A stretch of DNA of 64,000 nt from Halomonas qaidamensis (GTDB lineage: Bacteria; Pseudomonadota; Gammaproteobacteria; Pseudomonadales; Halomonadaceae). Location of the stretch: contig NZ_CP080627.1 of the NCBI RefSeq assembly GCF_025917315.1, positions 2,480,001 to 2,544,000 on the forward strand. The letters run 5' to 3'. Below, piece after piece: positions 17,745 through 27,547 of the stretch. How positions within the stretch are numbered: the stretch's first letter is position 1; each line of letters opens with the position of its first letter. Made by a program: the position numbers and the translations under genes. The notes beneath the pieces were generated by a model, which was not told the origin of the DNA, ran no database searches, and saw only the letters and a list, made by a program, of their open reading frames with translations.

Positions 17745-19381
17745 TGACCATCCTCTGGTGAAATAGCCGACAGCACTCTGGATTCACGCGCTTTGGCAAA
17801 ATAAGTGCTTAGAAACTCACTAAAGCTCTCTTGATCAGCCGCTTCAATATCGTGCTGCTGTTGGTGTGAGGTTTCAATTAACTGAGCAAGTAGTGCCTCA
17901 CGAGAACGCAGCATGGGCGTAGATTTAAGCTTGTTGGCCTGCTCTTGAGCTAAGTGCAACAGCGTATCGCTAAGTGAGCCATTGCCCGCTTCAAGACGCG
18001 TCAGCAATTGCGCTGAGGGAGTCAGCGATGGATCTTTCAGCAGTGGTGCTAACCCAGCCAATGCCGCGGCATGAGGAGCGTCTTCTTCTACCGCGTCTAG
18101 CAGACGTGCTACCTCGGCCATTTCAGCAAAGATTTGCTCACCCCACTCGCGAACAGACGTTGCTTTGCCGTTGTGCACCAGGCTTAACGCAGGGTCACGC
18201 CCACGCTCTACCACTAAGCGACGATTGTCGTCTAAGCGGTCGCACTCTTCGTCTGAAATCCATGGGCTATCGCTTAATAGACACCACATTAAAAATGTAT
18301 CCACAAAACGCATTTGGTCTTCAGTGACACCCAACGGATCAAATGGATTGAGATCCAGGCAGCGCACTTCGATGTACTCTACCCCTCGCGCTTCAAGCGC
18401 CTGACTGGGCGTTTCGTTATGCTTAGCAACTCGTTTGGGGCGGATATCGCTATAGTATTCGTTTTCAATCTGCAAAATATTGGCATTCAGCTGCTGCCAC
18501 TCATCACCGTTCTTCACGCCCAATTTTTCATAATCTGGCCACGGCGTTGAAATAGCGTGCCGCAACGTATTAACGTAATTAGACAGCGAGTTAAAGCAGA
18601 TCTTAAGCTGTGACTGCACTTTGTTCTGGTAACCCAAATCCGACATACGCAACGTGGTCGCATAGGGGGCGTAATAAGTGTCATCGCTCAGCGACTGAAG
18701 TTTTTCTGGCACGTTGCCTGTCGGTAAAAAGCTTTTATCGATGGCGGGTGATGCACCGAATAGGTAAAGCAGCAGCCAGCTATGCCGACGAAAATGCCGA
18801 ATCATGCCGAAGTAGCGCGTAGAGCGGTAATCGTTAAAAGGGATGTTGGTGGCTTTTTCAAGCTCACGTAAGGCGTGCCACATATCTTCTGGTAGCGATA
18901 CGTTGTAATGCACTCCAGCAATAGCCTGCATAATACGGCCATAGCGCACATCTAGCCCTTTACGGTAAACATGCTTCATTGTGCCCACATTGGAGCTACC
19001 GTAGTCGGCAATCGGGACGCTATCGTTACCGGAAAGTCGCGACGGCATACTGCCTGGCCAGATCCACTCGTTTTCTAAGTGGTGATAGGTAAATGTGTGC
19101 AGGTCGGATAAAAAGGCCAATGCTTCCTTTGGCTCTGAATACACTGGCGTGATGTATTCCAGTAGTGCTTCGGAGTAGTCCGTAGTGATATGTGGGTGGG
19201 TTAATTTCGAACCCAGCGCATACGGATGCGGTGTTTGAGCAATATGACCATTAGCGTCAACGCGTAGGCCCTCTTTTTCCAAACCGCGACGCAGGCGGCC
19301 TAAACGCCCTAAGCGCGCACTGGGAAGCAAACGGTCTACCTGAGCAGTCAGCGCAGATGGCACAGTGAGAGGTTCAGACAA
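17741..19381 (-). CDS. gshA: Glutamate-cysteine ligase
   Basis: ATP-dependent ligation of glutamate and cysteine, the first step of glutathione synthesis, in the proteobacterial GshA group. The protein shows the N-terminal substrate-binding block GLEKEGLRVDANGHIAQTPHP, LTHPHITTDYSEALLEYITP, the HTFTYHHLENEWIWPGSMP segment, and EYIEVRCLDLNPFDPLG. I chose TTG at 19381 (product begins MSEPLTVP) because AAGGAG lies 8 nt upstream; the GTG at 19390 abuts that ribosome site and seems too close. It overlaps dsbB by 4 bp. Roughly 546 residues, slightly longer than E. coli. Confidence 0.95.
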   Translation of the reverse strand: MSEPLTVPSALTAQVDRLLPSARLGRLGRLRRGLEKEGLRVDANGHIAQTPHPYALGSKLTHPHITTDYSEALLEYITPVYSEPKEALAFLSDLHTFTYHHLENEWIWPGSMPSRLSGNDSVPIADYGSSNVGTMKHVYRKGLDVRYGRIMQAIAGVHYNVSLPEDMWHALRELEKATNIPFNDYRSTRYFGMIRHFRRHSWLLLYLFGASPAIDKSFLPTGNVPEKLQSLSDDTYYAPYATTLRMSDLGYQNKVQSQLKICFNSLSNYVNTLRHAISTPWPDYEKLGVKNGDEWQQLNANILQIENEYYSDIRPKRVAKHNETPSQALEARGVEYIEVRCLDLNPFDPLGVTEDQMRFVDTFLMWCLLSDSPWISDEECDRLDDNRRLVVERGRDPALSLVHNGKATSVREWGEQIFAEMAEVARLLDAVEEDAPHAAALAGLAPLLKDPSLTPSAQLLTRLEAGNGSLSDTLLHLAQEQANKLKSTPMLRSREALLAQLIETSHQQQHDIEAADQESFSEFLSTYFAKARESRVLSAISPEDGQ

Positions 19382-19401
19382 GGTGAACACTCCTTGTTAG
19401 T

Positions 19402-19424
19402 AAGGCCTGCTTAAAGCAGGCCTT
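19402..19424. other. 23-bp palindrome upstream of gshA
   Basis: Near-perfect palindrome with arms AAGGCCTGCTT and AAGCAGGCCTT around one central base, between the tex stop and the gshA start. There is no following T-run on either strand, so it is a weak terminator candidate; it could also be an operator for gshA. Confidence 0.5.
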
Positions 19425-19522
19425 GTTGAATTCAGTTGGCTTCGCCATGTGGTTTATTACGTTTTTTACCGAGAATAGAAAGCAGGATATGGCGGCAACC
19501 GTTAAATATTCAAGACGCGCGA

Positions 19523-21910
19523 CTATTTGCCCTGCTTTGCTTTAAGCAGGGCTGCGCCGAGCGCGCCCATGGCAGCAGGTGCTTCGCTGGGCTTTCCGCC
19601 TTGGCGTTGACCGCTCTGTCCGCGACCATTCTGCCCAGCACTAGCCGACCGTTGGCTACTACGCACAGGCTTGCGAGGCTCGTCGTTGGTGGAACTTGAT
19701 GCTGTTTGCGCCTGCTCTGGCTCATCATCCAAACGCATTGAAAGGCCTACCCGCTTGCGGGGGATATCTACGCTCATCACCTTAACAGTAACGATATCGC
19801 CTGCTTTCACGATGCTACGTGGATCATCAATAAAACGATCCGACAGCGCTGAAATATGCACGAGTCCATCTTGGTGAACGCCCACATCGACGAAAGCTCC
19901 GAAGTGGGTCACGTTAGTAACCGTTCCTTCCAGCACCATGCCTAACGTCAGATCTTTAAGTGTTTCGACGCCTTCACGGAATTCAGCCGCTTTAAACTCA
20001 GGGCGCGGGTCACGGCCAGGCTTATCCAGCTCTTTGAGAATATCGCTGACGGTAGGAACACCAAAACGCTCATCGGCGAAATCGGCGGGTTTCAGTGCTT
20101 TTAGCGTCGCACTATCACCAATCAGCCCTTTAATATCACGGCTGTTCTGCTTGGCGATACGCTCTACCAGGGTGTAAGCCTCGGGGTGAACGGCACTGGC
20201 ATCAAGCGGGTTTTCGGCATTACTGATACGCAAAAAACCAGCACACTGCTCAAATGTTTTTGGCCCAAGACGACTAACTTCCAACAGCTCTTTACGGCTT
20301 TTGAAAGCCCCTTGAACGTTACGTTGGGCAACAATATTTTCAGCAATGGCAGCACTTAACCCAGCAACGCGAGAAAGCAGCGCACTAGAGGCAGTGTTGA
20401 GATCGACCCCCACCGCGTTAACACAATCTTCTATCACGACTTCTAGACTGCGTGAGAGCTGCACTTGGGAAACATCGTGCTGGTACTGACCAACGCCAAT
20501 AGATTTCGGCTCAATCTTTACCAGCTCTGCCAGCGGGTCTTGCAGGCGTCGGGCAATAGAGACAGCACCACGTATGGTGACATCAAGATCCGGCAGCTCG
20601 CGAGAGGCGTATTCCGACGCTGAATAAACTGACGCCCCTGCCTCAGACACCATCACTTTACTTAACCGGTGCTCGGGTGCTAGTACTTTCAGCAGATCGC
20701 CTGCTAGCTTGTCAGTTTCACGACTGGCCGTGCCATTGCCCACGGCAATCAGCTGAACACCGTGCTGCTTAACCAATTTAGCGAGCACATTGAGCGATTC
20801 ATCCCAGCGATTCTGTGGCGCATGGGGGTAAATCGTCGCTTGGTCGATAAACTGCCCGGTCGCATCTACCACCGCCACTTTGCAGCCGGTTCTTAAGCCT
20901 GGGTCAATAGCTAAGGTGACCTTCTGCCCAGCAGGCGCTGCCAACAAAAGATCTTTCAAATTAGCAGCAAATACGTCGATAGCGGTTAGCTCTGCCTGCT
21001 CGCGCAGACGTCCCAGCAGCTCGGTTTCAAGCGCAGTGTAGAGTTTTACACGCCACGTCCAGCGCACAACTTCACTCAACCATTTGTCGGCGGGACGTCC
21101 TTCATCGCTAATTCCTACTTGTTTGGCAATAGCCACTTGGGCTGGGTGAATCGGCGCGTCCTCTTCACCAGGCAAGCGAATTGACAGGCTTAAAATGCCT
21201 TCATTGCGGCCACGGAACATGGCAAGCGCACGGTGTGAAGGTACTTTAGCGAGCTTTTCGTCATGTTCAAAGTAATCAGAAAACTTCGCACCCTCCTGCT
21301 GTTTGCCATCAAGCACGCGGGCGCTTAATTCGCCCTCTTGCCATAACCGTTCACGAAGACGACCGATTAGCTCGGGGTCTTCAGCGAAGCGCTCCATGAG
21401 AATTTGCTTAGCACCATCCAGGGCAGCTTTGACATCTTCAATGGCGGGAATATCACCTTCGGCAGGACGCAGGTACTGCGCTGCTTCACTTTCAGGGTTA
21501 AGCGCAGGGTTGTCCAGTAGGGCATCAGCCAGTGGCTCTAGCCCTGCTTCACGGGCGATTTGTGCTTTGGTGCGGCGCTTTTTCTTAAATGGCAGGTATA
21601 AATCTTCCAGGCGCTGCTTGGTTTCGGCTGCCTGAATGGACGCTTTTAGAGAGGCATCCAGCTTGCCTTGCTCATCAATAGCTGACAGTACAGCGTCACG
21701 GCGCTCTTCCAACTCGCGCAAATAGCGCAGACGCTCATCTAACTGACGCAGCTGACTATCATCAAGGGCGCCTGTTACCTCTTTACGGTAACGGGCAATA
21801 AATGGCACGGTAGCGCCACCATCCAGAAGCTCTACCGTGGCGGAGACCTGTTCAGGTCGTACGTTTAGCTCAGTGGCTAAGCGTAAAATAATACGTTGTT
21901 TGACATCCAT
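19523..21910 (-). CDS. tex: Tex-family RNA-binding transcription accessory protein
   Basis: Cytoplasmic nucleic-acid-binding protein of the Tex/Spt6 family, linked to transcription and stress or toxin-gene expression. Domains in order: N-terminal helical region with GGATVPFIARYRKEVTG (about residue 35), YqgF/RNase H-like domain near residues 330-450 (LAIDPGLRTGCKVAVVD, IAVGNGTASRETD), helix-hairpin-helix region near 500-560 (LNTASSALLSRVAGLSAAIAENIV) and a C-terminal S1 domain near 650-720 (GTVTNVTHFGAFVDVGVHQDGLVHIS). ATG at 21910 gives MDVKQRIILRLATEL; a TTG three codons upstream is open. The low-complexity tail after S1 is Ser/Gln/Gly-rich. Length 795 is usual. Confidence 0.96.
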   Translation of the reverse strand: MDVKQRIILRLATELNVRPEQVSATVELLDGGATVPFIARYRKEVTGALDDSQLRQLDERLRYLRELEERRDAVLSAIDEQGKLDASLKASIQAAETKQRLEDLYLPFKKKRRTKAQIAREAGLEPLADALLDNPALNPESEAAQYLRPAEGDIPAIEDVKAALDGAKQILMERFAEDPELIGRLRERLWQEGELSARVLDGKQQEGAKFSDYFEHDEKLAKVPSHRALAMFRGRNEGILSLSIRLPGEEDAPIHPAQVAIAKQVGISDEGRPADKWLSEVVRWTWRVKLYTALETELLGRLREQAELTAIDVFAANLKDLLLAAPAGQKVTLAIDPGLRTGCKVAVVDATGQFIDQATIYPHAPQNRWDESLNVLAKLVKQHGVQLIAVGNGTASRETDKLAGDLLKVLAPEHRLSKVMVSEAGASVYSASEYASRELPDLDVTIRGAVSIARRLQDPLAELVKIEPKSIGVGQYQHDVSQVQLSRSLEVVIEDCVNAVGVDLNTASSALLSRVAGLSAAIAENIVAQRNVQGAFKSRKELLEVSRLGPKTFEQCAGFLRISNAENPLDASAVHPEAYTLVERIAKQNSRDIKGLIGDSATLKALKPADFADERFGVPTVSDILKELDKPGRDPRPEFKAAEFREGVETLKDLTLGMVLEGTVTNVTHFGAFVDVGVHQDGLVHISALSDRFIDDPRSIVKAGDIVTVKVMSVDIPRKRVGLSMRLDDEPEQAQTASSSTNDEPRKPVRSSQRSASAGQNGRGQSGQRQGGKPSEAPAAMGALGAALLKAKQGK

Positions 21911-22111
21911 AACGTGCAACTAACTCATGCAGCATTCGAGGTGCCGACAAGGTACCACAATCGCACGTTACTGGCATGAATTGGCCACAGTGGGAAAGGC
22001 TGCCCGGAAATACACCCACCACCCTGGCAGCGCTACATGTTGCACCTGCGACGGTGCAGCCGCCCCGTCGCACGCCAACCCACCCGGCACCGCAGCATTC
22101 GTGGGAGAGCC

Positions 22112-22609
22112 TTACGCGGGCACAAACCGTAATGCGTCGCCGTTGTTGCACCAGCGTAAGCCAGTGGGCTCTGGTCCATCACCAAAGACGTGGCCTTGGT
22201 GGCCACCGCAGCGGGCGCAGTGGTATTCAGTGCGGGGCCATATCATTTTGAAATCTAATTTGGTCAGTAGGTGGCCTTCGACATGCTCAAAAAAGCTCGG
22301 CCACCCAGTGCGCGAGTCATACTTCATTGCACTAGTGAACAGCAGCAGATCGCACCCTGCACAGCGGTATTCGCCTTCCCTTTCTTCTTCATCAAGAGGG
22401 CTGGAAAACGCGTACTCGGTCCTTTCTTTACGCAGCACGTTGAACGCTTCATCGGATAAGCGTTCACGCCATTCGTCTTCGCTTAACTCAAGCTTTTCAA
22501 GACCTGGAGCTGCCTCAAGATTCAAGCGAGGGAAGCCAAACGATACGCCAGGAATAACACCCACTAGCCCGGTCAAACCAGCAAGACCTAAAAAGTGTCG
22601 ACGCTTCAT
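22112..22609 (-). CDS. msrB: Peptide-methionine (R)-S-oxide reductase with N-terminal export signal
   Basis: Repairs methionine-R-sulfoxide in oxidised proteins. The MsrB domain (about residues 40-163) has the zinc cysteines in YRCAGCDLLLF and CARCGGHQGHVF, the substrate residues TGWPSFF, and the catalytic Cys in LRWCNNGDALRF. The N-terminus MKRRHFLGLAGLTGLVG is a twin-arginine-type signal (RRHFLG followed by a hydrophobic stretch), so the enzyme is probably exported to the periplasm, unlike cytosolic E. coli MsrB. It lies about 120 bp downstream of pckA's terminator on the same strand and upstream of tex. No msrA is adjacent. Confidence 0.93.
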   Translation of the reverse strand: MKRRHFLGLAGLTGLVGVIPGVSFGFPRLNLEAAPGLEKLELSEDEWRERLSDEAFNVLRKERTEYAFSSPLDEEEREGEYRCAGCDLLLFTSAMKYDSRTGWPSFFEHVEGHLLTKLDFKMIWPRTEYHCARCGGHQGHVFGDGPEPTGLRWCNNGDALRFVPA

Positions 22610-22646
22610 CCATAACTCCCATCAAAAAAGTAAGGGGACTAAATAA

Positions 22647-22681
22647 TAAAAATGGGGCAGCGCTTTCGCGCTGCCCCACTC
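22647..22681 (-). terminator. Intrinsic terminator of pckA
   Basis: Stem GTGGGGCAGCGC / GCGCTGCCCCA with a short loop around 22664-22667. On the minus strand it is followed by ATTTTTATTATT. It lies about 50 bp after the pckA stop. Confidence 0.9.
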
Positions 22682-22731
22682 TGACTACTTAGTTGTCCAA
22701 ACGTTCGACAACTTCCCCTCAGATGTGCAAA

Positions 22732-24288
22732 TTAGGTTAACTGCGGGCCTGCTTTGATAATTGCGTCATTAACACCTTCAAACTTCTTGAAGTTATCAAC
22801 GAATTTGGTAGCAAGGTCTTGCAGGTGACGATCGTAAGCATCTTTGTCTGCCCACGTTTCGCGAGGATTGAGCAGGCTAGAGTCCACACCTGGCACCGCT
22901 ACCGGCACTTGCAGGTTTAAACCTTCAACAAGCTTGGTTTCAACATCGCGCAGCATGCCAGACTGAATAGCGCTGATAATAGCGCGCGTCGTCGGGATAG
23001 AGAAACGCGAGCCACCTTCGCCGTAGGCACCACCTGTCCAACCGGTGTTGACGAGATAAACCTGAGCATCTTTCTTCTCAACCCGCTTGATAAGCAAGTC
23101 AGCGTATTCACGCGCCGGACGCGGGAAGAAGGGTGCACCAAAGCAAGTAGAGAACGTAGCGGCCAAGCCTTCTGAAGAGCCCATTTCAGTCGAGCCCACT
23201 TTCGCGGTGTAGCCAGACAAGAAGTGATACGCAGCGGCTTCTTTAGAAAGAATCGACACGGGCGGCAGAACACCGGACATATCGCAGGTCAGGAAAACAA
23301 TGGCATTCGGCTCGCCGGCCAGATTTTCCGGTACGCGCTTCTCAACGTGCTCTAGTGGGTAAGCAGCACGGGAGTTCTGCGTCAGGCTGTCATCGGCGTA
23401 ATCAGGCTCACGACGATCATCAAGAACAACGTTTTCCAGCACGGTACCAAACTTAATGGCGTTCCAAATAACCGGCTCGTTCTTCTCAGAAAGGTCGATA
23501 CACTTGGCGTAGCAGCCGCCTTCCATGTTGAACACAATGCCATCGCCCCAGGCGTGCTCATCATCACCAATCAGGTAACGAGCCTGATCTGCAGACAGTG
23601 TGGTTTTACCAGTGCCCGAGAGACCGAAGAACAGGCAGGTTTCACCGTCTTCACCCACATTCGCAGAGCAGTGCATTGGCAATACGTCGGCTTCTGGCAA
23701 CAGGTAATTCTGCACCGAGAACATGGCTTTCTTCATTTCACCAGCGTAGCGCATACCGGCAATCAGCACTTTGCGCTCGGCAAAGTTGATGATGACACAA
23801 CCATCAGAGTTGGTGCCGTCGCGACTTGGGTCACACTCAAAACCCGCTGCGTTCAGAATCGTCCACTCTTCTTTAGCCGCAGTGTTGTAAACCTGCGGAC
23901 GCACGAACATAGTGCGGCCAAACAGATTTTGCCAAGCGGTTTCAGTGGACACACGGACGGGCAAGTAGTGCGTGTTATCACTGCCTACATGCAGCTCAGC
24001 CACGAAATGCTCACGGCTACCCAGATAATCTTCTACACGAGCCCAAAGCGCTGAGAATTTTTCAGCATCAAACGGGCGATTCACGCTGCCCCAGTCGATG
24101 CTATCGCGAGTGGATGGCTCGTCGACGATATAGCGATCTTTAGGTGAACGCCCTGTGCGCAGGCCGGTGTTTACCACCAGCGCACCGTTAGCCGACAGGC
24201 GGCCTTCACCACGGGCCACGGCGCGCTCGATAAGTTCGGCGCTGCTAAGATTAACGTGGGCTTGGAGAGCGGCTTGAGTCGTGGTCAT
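22732..24288 (-). CDS. pckA: Phosphoenolpyruvate carboxykinase (ATP)
   Basis: Converts oxaloacetate and ATP to phosphoenolpyruvate, CO2 and ADP, the committed step of gluconeogenesis. The 518-residue protein has the ATP-PEPCK kinase loop [13 protein letters not shown] (about residue 235), the [15 protein letters not shown] substrate block near residue 45, the [21 protein letters not shown] region, and [12 protein letters not shown] near residue 410. Length is slightly shorter than the 540-residue E. coli enzyme. A long 5' region (24289-24599) contains a candidate promoter, and an intrinsic terminator follows. It is transcribed alone. Confidence 0.97.
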   Translation of the reverse strand: MTTTQAALQAHVNLSSAELIERAVARGEGRLSANGALVVNTGLRTGRSPKDRYIVDEPSTRDSIDWGSVNRPFDAEKFSALWARVEDYLGSREHFVAELHVGSDNTHYLPVRVSTETAWQNLFGRTMFVRPQVYNTAAKEEWTILNAAGFECDPSRDGTNSDGCVIINFAERKVLIAGMRYAGEMKKAMFSVQNYLLPEADVLPMHCSANVGEDGETCLFFGLSGTGKTTLSADQARYLIGDDEHAWGDGIVFNMEGGCYAKCIDLSEKNEPVIWNAIKFGTVLENVVLDDRREPDYADDSLTQNSRAAYPLEHVEKRVPENLAGEPNAIVFLTCDMSGVLPPVSILSKEAAAYHFLSGYTAKVGSTEMGSSEGLAATFSTCFGAPFFPRPAREYADLLIKRVEKKDAQVYLVNTGWTGGAYGEGGSRFSIPTTRAIISAIQSGMLRDVETKLVEGLNLQVPVAVPGVDSSLLNPRETWADKDAYDRHLQDLATKFVDNFKKFEGVNDAIIKAGPQLT

Positions 24289-24599
24289 GTCGATTCCTGG
24301 GTCTCGAATTTACCGGGCGTCGCCGACGCCTTGAGAAATCATCTCAGCCCGGTATTGTTTCCAATAACTACGGGCTGAGTGCGCTGAAGTCCGGCGCATT
24401 ATGGCAAAAAGAACGCCCACAGGAAACGGGGCTTTGACCAAATATCTTGTAGTTAAACTACTACACTGACACTACATTTTGTGTTGCAGCGCAGTATTTA
24501 TTTCAAACATACGTTTAACACGTAACTCATATGCTTTGCTATGACTAGTGCCGCGCGCGACACAGCCCAATTTCTTTGCGAACATCTACGACTACAGAA
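24289..24599 (-). promoter_or_regulatory. pckA upstream region with candidate promoter and inverted repeat
   Basis: The 311-bp gap between pckA and hslO holds no convincing gene. On the minus strand a possible sigma-70 promoter is TTTCCT (24421-24426) and CATAAT (24398-24403) with 17-bp spacing, which would leave a leader of roughly 100 nt before the pckA ATG. Just upstream, 24449-24461 is the inverted repeat GTAGT-TAA-ACTAC, a possible operator. Both are predictions from pattern alone. Confidence 0.4.
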
Positions 24600-25475
24600 T
24601 CAGTGAATCACCGGCGGTGGTGCGTCTGGGTTTTCTAATAAAATTTCAATATCCGCGGCCGTGTAGTGATATTTCGTGTGGCAAAAGTGGCATTGGGTAT
24701 CGATTGCTCCCTCTTCACGCAAAATATCGCGCAGTTCCTCTTCGCCAAGCGTGTATAACGCATGGCTCATTCGCTCCCGCGAACAGGTGCAGCCAAAGCG
24801 CAGCGCCTTCGGCTCAAATACTCTCACTGTCTCTTCGTGATAAAGCCGATATAGCACCTCGCGCTGCTCCAGCCCTAAAAGCTCTTCCGCTTTAATGGTG
24901 TCGGCAAGATGCACGCTACGCTCCCAGGCGTCGACATCTTGATTTTGTGACGCATCGGGCAAGCGTTGCAGCAGCAACCCACCTGCACGGTCACCATCAG
25001 CCGCCAGCCATAGGCGCGTGGGTAGCTGCTCTGACTGGGCGAAGTAGGCTTCCAGGCAGCCGCCTAACGTATCGTGGTCAAGCGCAACAATACCCTGATA
25101 ACGATGCCCTTCCCTTGGGTCGAGAGTAATCATAATTTGGCCTTCGCCCACCAGCTCTTTAAAGTTGGCATGTTCGCTGGGCAATACCGCGTCTTCAGCA
25201 ATGCGTGCAATGGCACGCAGCTCGCCCCCGGGGTTGGACTCTGCCATTAATAGTGCGAGCGCCCCTTGGCCACGCACCTCAATGCTCAGCGTGCCATCTA
25301 GTTTTACGGTGTCGGTCAATAAAGCAACCGCAGCCAGTAACTCGCCTAGCAGCTCATTAACCGCTGGCGGGTAGGCGTGGCGATCAAGCACTTCATGATA
25401 GGCCGTGCTAAGCGTGACGATTTCACCACGCACATTGGTTTGGTCAAACATAAAACGTTGGATTTGATCAGACAT
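24600..25475 (-). CDS. hslO: Hsp33 redox-regulated chaperone
   Basis: Cytoplasmic holdase chaperone activated by oxidative unfolding and disulfide formation. The C-terminal zinc-binding cysteines are visible as CTC in [10 protein letters not shown] and CHFC in [11 protein letters not shown] (about residues 237-275), the CxC...CxxC redox switch. The N-terminus [20 protein letters not shown] matches the family and sets the start at ATG 25475; an upstream in-frame TTG (25502) runs into a repeat array and was not used. The 291-residue length is typical. It lies downstream of yrfG-hslR, the other ribosome and heat-shock genes of this locus, as in E. coli. Confidence 0.96.
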   Translation of the reverse strand: MSDQIQRFMFDQTNVRGEIVTLSTAYHEVLDRHAYPPAVNELLGELLAAVALLTDTVKLDGTLSIEVRGQGALALLMAESNPGGELRAIARIAEDAVLPSEHANFKELVGEGQIMITLDPREGHRYQGIVALDHDTLGGCLEAYFAQSEQLPTRLWLAADGDRAGGLLLQRLPDASQNQDVDAWERSVHLADTIKAEELLGLEQREVLYRLYHEETVRVFEPKALRFGCTCSRERMSHALYTLGEEELRDILREEGAIDTQCHFCHTKYHYTAADIEILLENPDAPPPVIH

Positions 25476-25490
25476 AAGGAAACCATTAGA

Positions 25491-25568
25491 GAAATAGGTC
25501 AAAGAAACAGGTCAAAGAAACAGGTCGAAGCAACGGTTCAAAACAATAGTTTAAAGCGACAGGTAGAA
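25491..25568. repeat. Six-unit 13-bp decaying tandem array between hslR and hslO
   Basis: Units of 13 bp start at 25491, 25504, 25517, 25530, 25543 and 25556 (gaaataggtcaaa, gaaacaggtcaaa, gaaacaggtcgaa, then increasingly divergent). The period is exact across six units. The array lies in the leader of hslO and the spacer after hslR. Confidence 0.9.
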
Positions 25569-25611
25569 AAAGAGAGAGGAGAGCCTACCGGCATAACGCA
25601 TAAGCGCGTGC

Positions 25612-26001
25612 TTAATCGCCTTGTTGGCGCTGAAAACGCTGGATATCACGGCGCTGTTTTTTATCAGGACGTTTAAGCGGGTGCTGCATTGCCTCATTGG
25701 TAAGGCGGCGCGCTTCGGTCTCTTTAGCACGACGCTGGACACTGTCTTCAGTTTCAGCGTAGAGCTTACGCGCTTCTGGTGCACCACGACGCTGGTCAGA
25801 AAGCGAGACGACTTCCACCTCAAAAATGTCCCACCCCTGAGGAACACGAATGATCGCCCCTAGCTCAACATTTTTGCTAGTTTTTACGCGGCCACCATCA
25901 TAGTGAACTTTGCCACCTTCTATGGCTTTTTTAGCCAGGGCACGGGTTTTAAAAAACCGCGCGGCCCATAGCCACTTATCTAAGCGAACGCTCTCGCTCA
26001 T
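25612..26001 (-). CDS. hslR: Hsp15, S4-domain RNA-binding heat-shock protein
   Basis: Binds the free 50S ribosomal subunit carrying a stranded nascent chain and helps it recycle. The S4 RNA-binding domain is at residues 5-70 (VRLDKWLWAARFFKTRALAKKAIEGG), followed by a very basic tail (KRPDKKQRRDIQRFQRQQ). The 129-residue length matches E. coli Hsp15. The ATG overlaps the yrfG stop by one base (TAATG), so translation is probably coupled. The neighbourhood (yrfG, hslR, hslO, nudE) repeats the E. coli order closely. Confidence 0.95.
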   Translation of the reverse strand: MSESVRLDKWLWAARFFKTRALAKKAIEGGKVHYDGGRVKTSKNVELGAIIRVPQGWDIFEVEVVSLSDQRRGAPEARKLYAETEDSVQRRAKETEARRLTNEAMQHPLKRPDKKQRRDIQRFQRQQGD

Positions 26002-26678
26002 TAACGCTCTCCTCGCTGCCCAGGCAGGTTGCTTGGCAGCAGTTGGGCAAATCGGTCTAGGGCGATAAACGCTTGCAGCTCTTTCTCAGGCCGCTGGCTA
26101 TCGGGCTGCTTGATGCCTAGCAAGTGTTTGATACCAAATTCACGGGCACTTTCGAGCACGTTGGCGTTGTCATCGATGAATAGCGTACGCGCCGGGTCAA
26201 ATGGCTCACGTTCTTGAAGCGCAAACCAGAAGGCTTGCTCTTCTTTGGCGGCCCCGACGTCTTCTGATGAGATGATGGCATCGAGATAGTTTTCCAACCC
26301 TGTCAGCGGCAATTTAAGCGCAAGGCTGGCACGGTCAGCGTTGGTGGCCAATACCACGCGGGGGTGGGCTTGCTTCAGCCAGGTTAAAAAGTCGAGTGCA
26401 TCACTGCGCAGGCCAATAAGATGCTGCACTTCACGCTTCAGTGCCACAATATCGACGCCAAGCTCACGGCTCCAGTAGGCAAGGCTGTACCAGTTGAGCG
26501 TCCCCTGCTCACCAATAATACGGGCACGCAGTGTTTCTTGGCTCGCGATATCCAGTTGATGAAGCTCAACATAGCGTTTTGGCAAGTGCTCTAGCCAGAA
26601 ATGGCTATCGAAATGCAGATCCAGCAGCGTGCCGTCCATATCAAGTAGGACAGTATCGATCTCGCGCCAATCAATCAT
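26001..26678 (-). CDS. yrfG: HAD-superfamily nucleotidase (YrfG-type)
   Basis: Haloacid-dehalogenase phosphohydrolase, equivalent by position and sequence to E. coli YrfG, a GMP/IMP nucleotidase. Motif I is VLLDMDGTLLDL with nucleophile Asp near residue 12, motif II the ATNAD block, and motif IV LFIDDNANVLESA. ATG at 26678 gives MIDWREIDTVLLDMDGTL and has GGAG 5 nt upstream; codons upstream are open but lie in the promoter region shared with nudE. The gene is divergent from nudE and overlaps hslR by one base. The substrate assignment rests on the conserved gene order. Confidence 0.88.
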   Translation of the reverse strand: MIDWREIDTVLLDMDGTLLDLHFDSHFWLEHLPKRYVELHQLDIASQETLRARIIGEQGTLNWYSLAYWSRELGVDIVALKREVQHLIGLRSDALDFLTWLKQAHPRVVLATNADRASLALKLPLTGLENYLDAIISSEDVGAAKEEQAFWFALQEREPFDPARTLFIDDNANVLESAREFGIKHLLGIKQPDSQRPEKELQAFIALDRFAQLLPSNLPGQRGER

Positions 26679-26748
26679 TGCCGCTCCAGTCTGAAAGAAT
26701 AAGCATGCTATTGTAGCGTAACCCGTTTTTTGCAGCCACGGAGGCATG

Positions 26749-27363
26749 ATGTCTAACTACGAATCATCACCTGACGACACCCATACCGGCTACCCACGAA
26801 AGCCACAGATTTTAGCGCGGGAGAGCGTCGCCAAGAGTCGTTTATTCCATATTGAATCGCTTGATTTACGCTTTTCTAATGGCGAAGAGCGTCAGTTTGA
26901 ACGCTTAACTGGCGCTGATCGTGGTGCGGTTATGATCATTGCCATGCCCGATCCAGAACACGTGCTGCTTATTCGCGAATATGCCGCTGGCTTTGAAGAT
27001 TATGTGCTGACGCTGCCGAAGGGTTTGGTTGATCCTGGTGAGGATGTTGTCACTGCCGCCAACCGTGAGCTGATGGAAGAGTGCGGCTTTGGTGCGCGCC
27101 GGATTGAACCACTGGTGGAGCTTTCGTTAGCGCCCAACTACATGCGCCACCGTATGCAGGTGCTGATGGCTACCGATCTTTACCCCAAGCGCCTGCCAGG
27201 CGACGAGCCAGAGCCATTAATAGTTGAAACCCACGCCATTGAAGAACTACCGGCACTGTTATTACGTGACGACTTCCACGAAGCCCGCGCCATCGCCGCA
27301 CTCTATATCGCAAGAGATAAGCTACGTGAAGAGAAACGCGATAACGCAATGGATTTGTTGTAA
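26749..27363 (+). CDS. nudE: ADP compounds hydrolase NudE
   Basis: Nudix hydrolase acting on ADP-ribose, Ap3A and NADH-type compounds. The Nudix box is GLVDPGEDVVTAANRELMEECGFGA at about residues 92-116 with REL(M)EE as the metal-binding core. The preceding KPQILARESVAKSRLFHIESLDLRFSNGEERQFERL block is typical of NudE. Two adjacent ATGs follow the GGAGG ribosome site; the second (26749) has better spacing. The gene is divergent from yrfG, as in E. coli where nudE, yrfG, hslR and hslO lie together. About 204 residues, slightly longer than E. coli. Confidence 0.93.
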   Translation: MSNYESSPDDTHTGYPRKPQILARESVAKSRLFHIESLDLRFSNGEERQFERLTGADRGAVMIIAMPDPEHVLLIREYAAGFEDYVLTLPKGLVDPGEDVVTAANRELMEECGFGARRIEPLVELSLAPNYMRHRMQVLMATDLYPKRLPGDEPEPLIVETHAIEELPALLLRDDFHEARAIAALYIARDKLREEKRDNAMDLL

Positions 27364-27487
27364 AACCGCGCTGCCTTTGCGGGTGCGCTGACGCTTACAC
27401 CGCACTACAATACCTATAAATTCAGCGGGTTATGTAGCGCGTGGTAACGCCGATCGCGAGGAACGAGCGCAGGCGGCACCCGCGGGA

Positions 27488-27542
27488 GGCGGCGGAACGA
27501 CGCCCAGTGGCAGAGAATTCCTCCCAACACTGGGCCGCCGCC
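27488..27542. other. Bulged long hairpin between nudE and the oxidoreductase gene
   Basis: GGCGGCGG (27488-27495) pairs with CCGCCGCC (27535-27542) and CCCAGTG (27503-27509) with CACTGGG (27528-27534), leaving a 7-nt bulge and an 18-nt loop. It could be a terminator for nudE or a decayed repeat element; no T-run follows. The rest of the 27364-27560 gap is GC-rich and holds no gene. Confidence 0.6.
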
Positions 27543-27547
27543 GGTGC

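Noticed and set aside
24548..24895. Plus-strand reading frame antisense to hslO
   Set aside because: It is the shadow of the Hsp33 gene, with no motif or ribosome site of its own.
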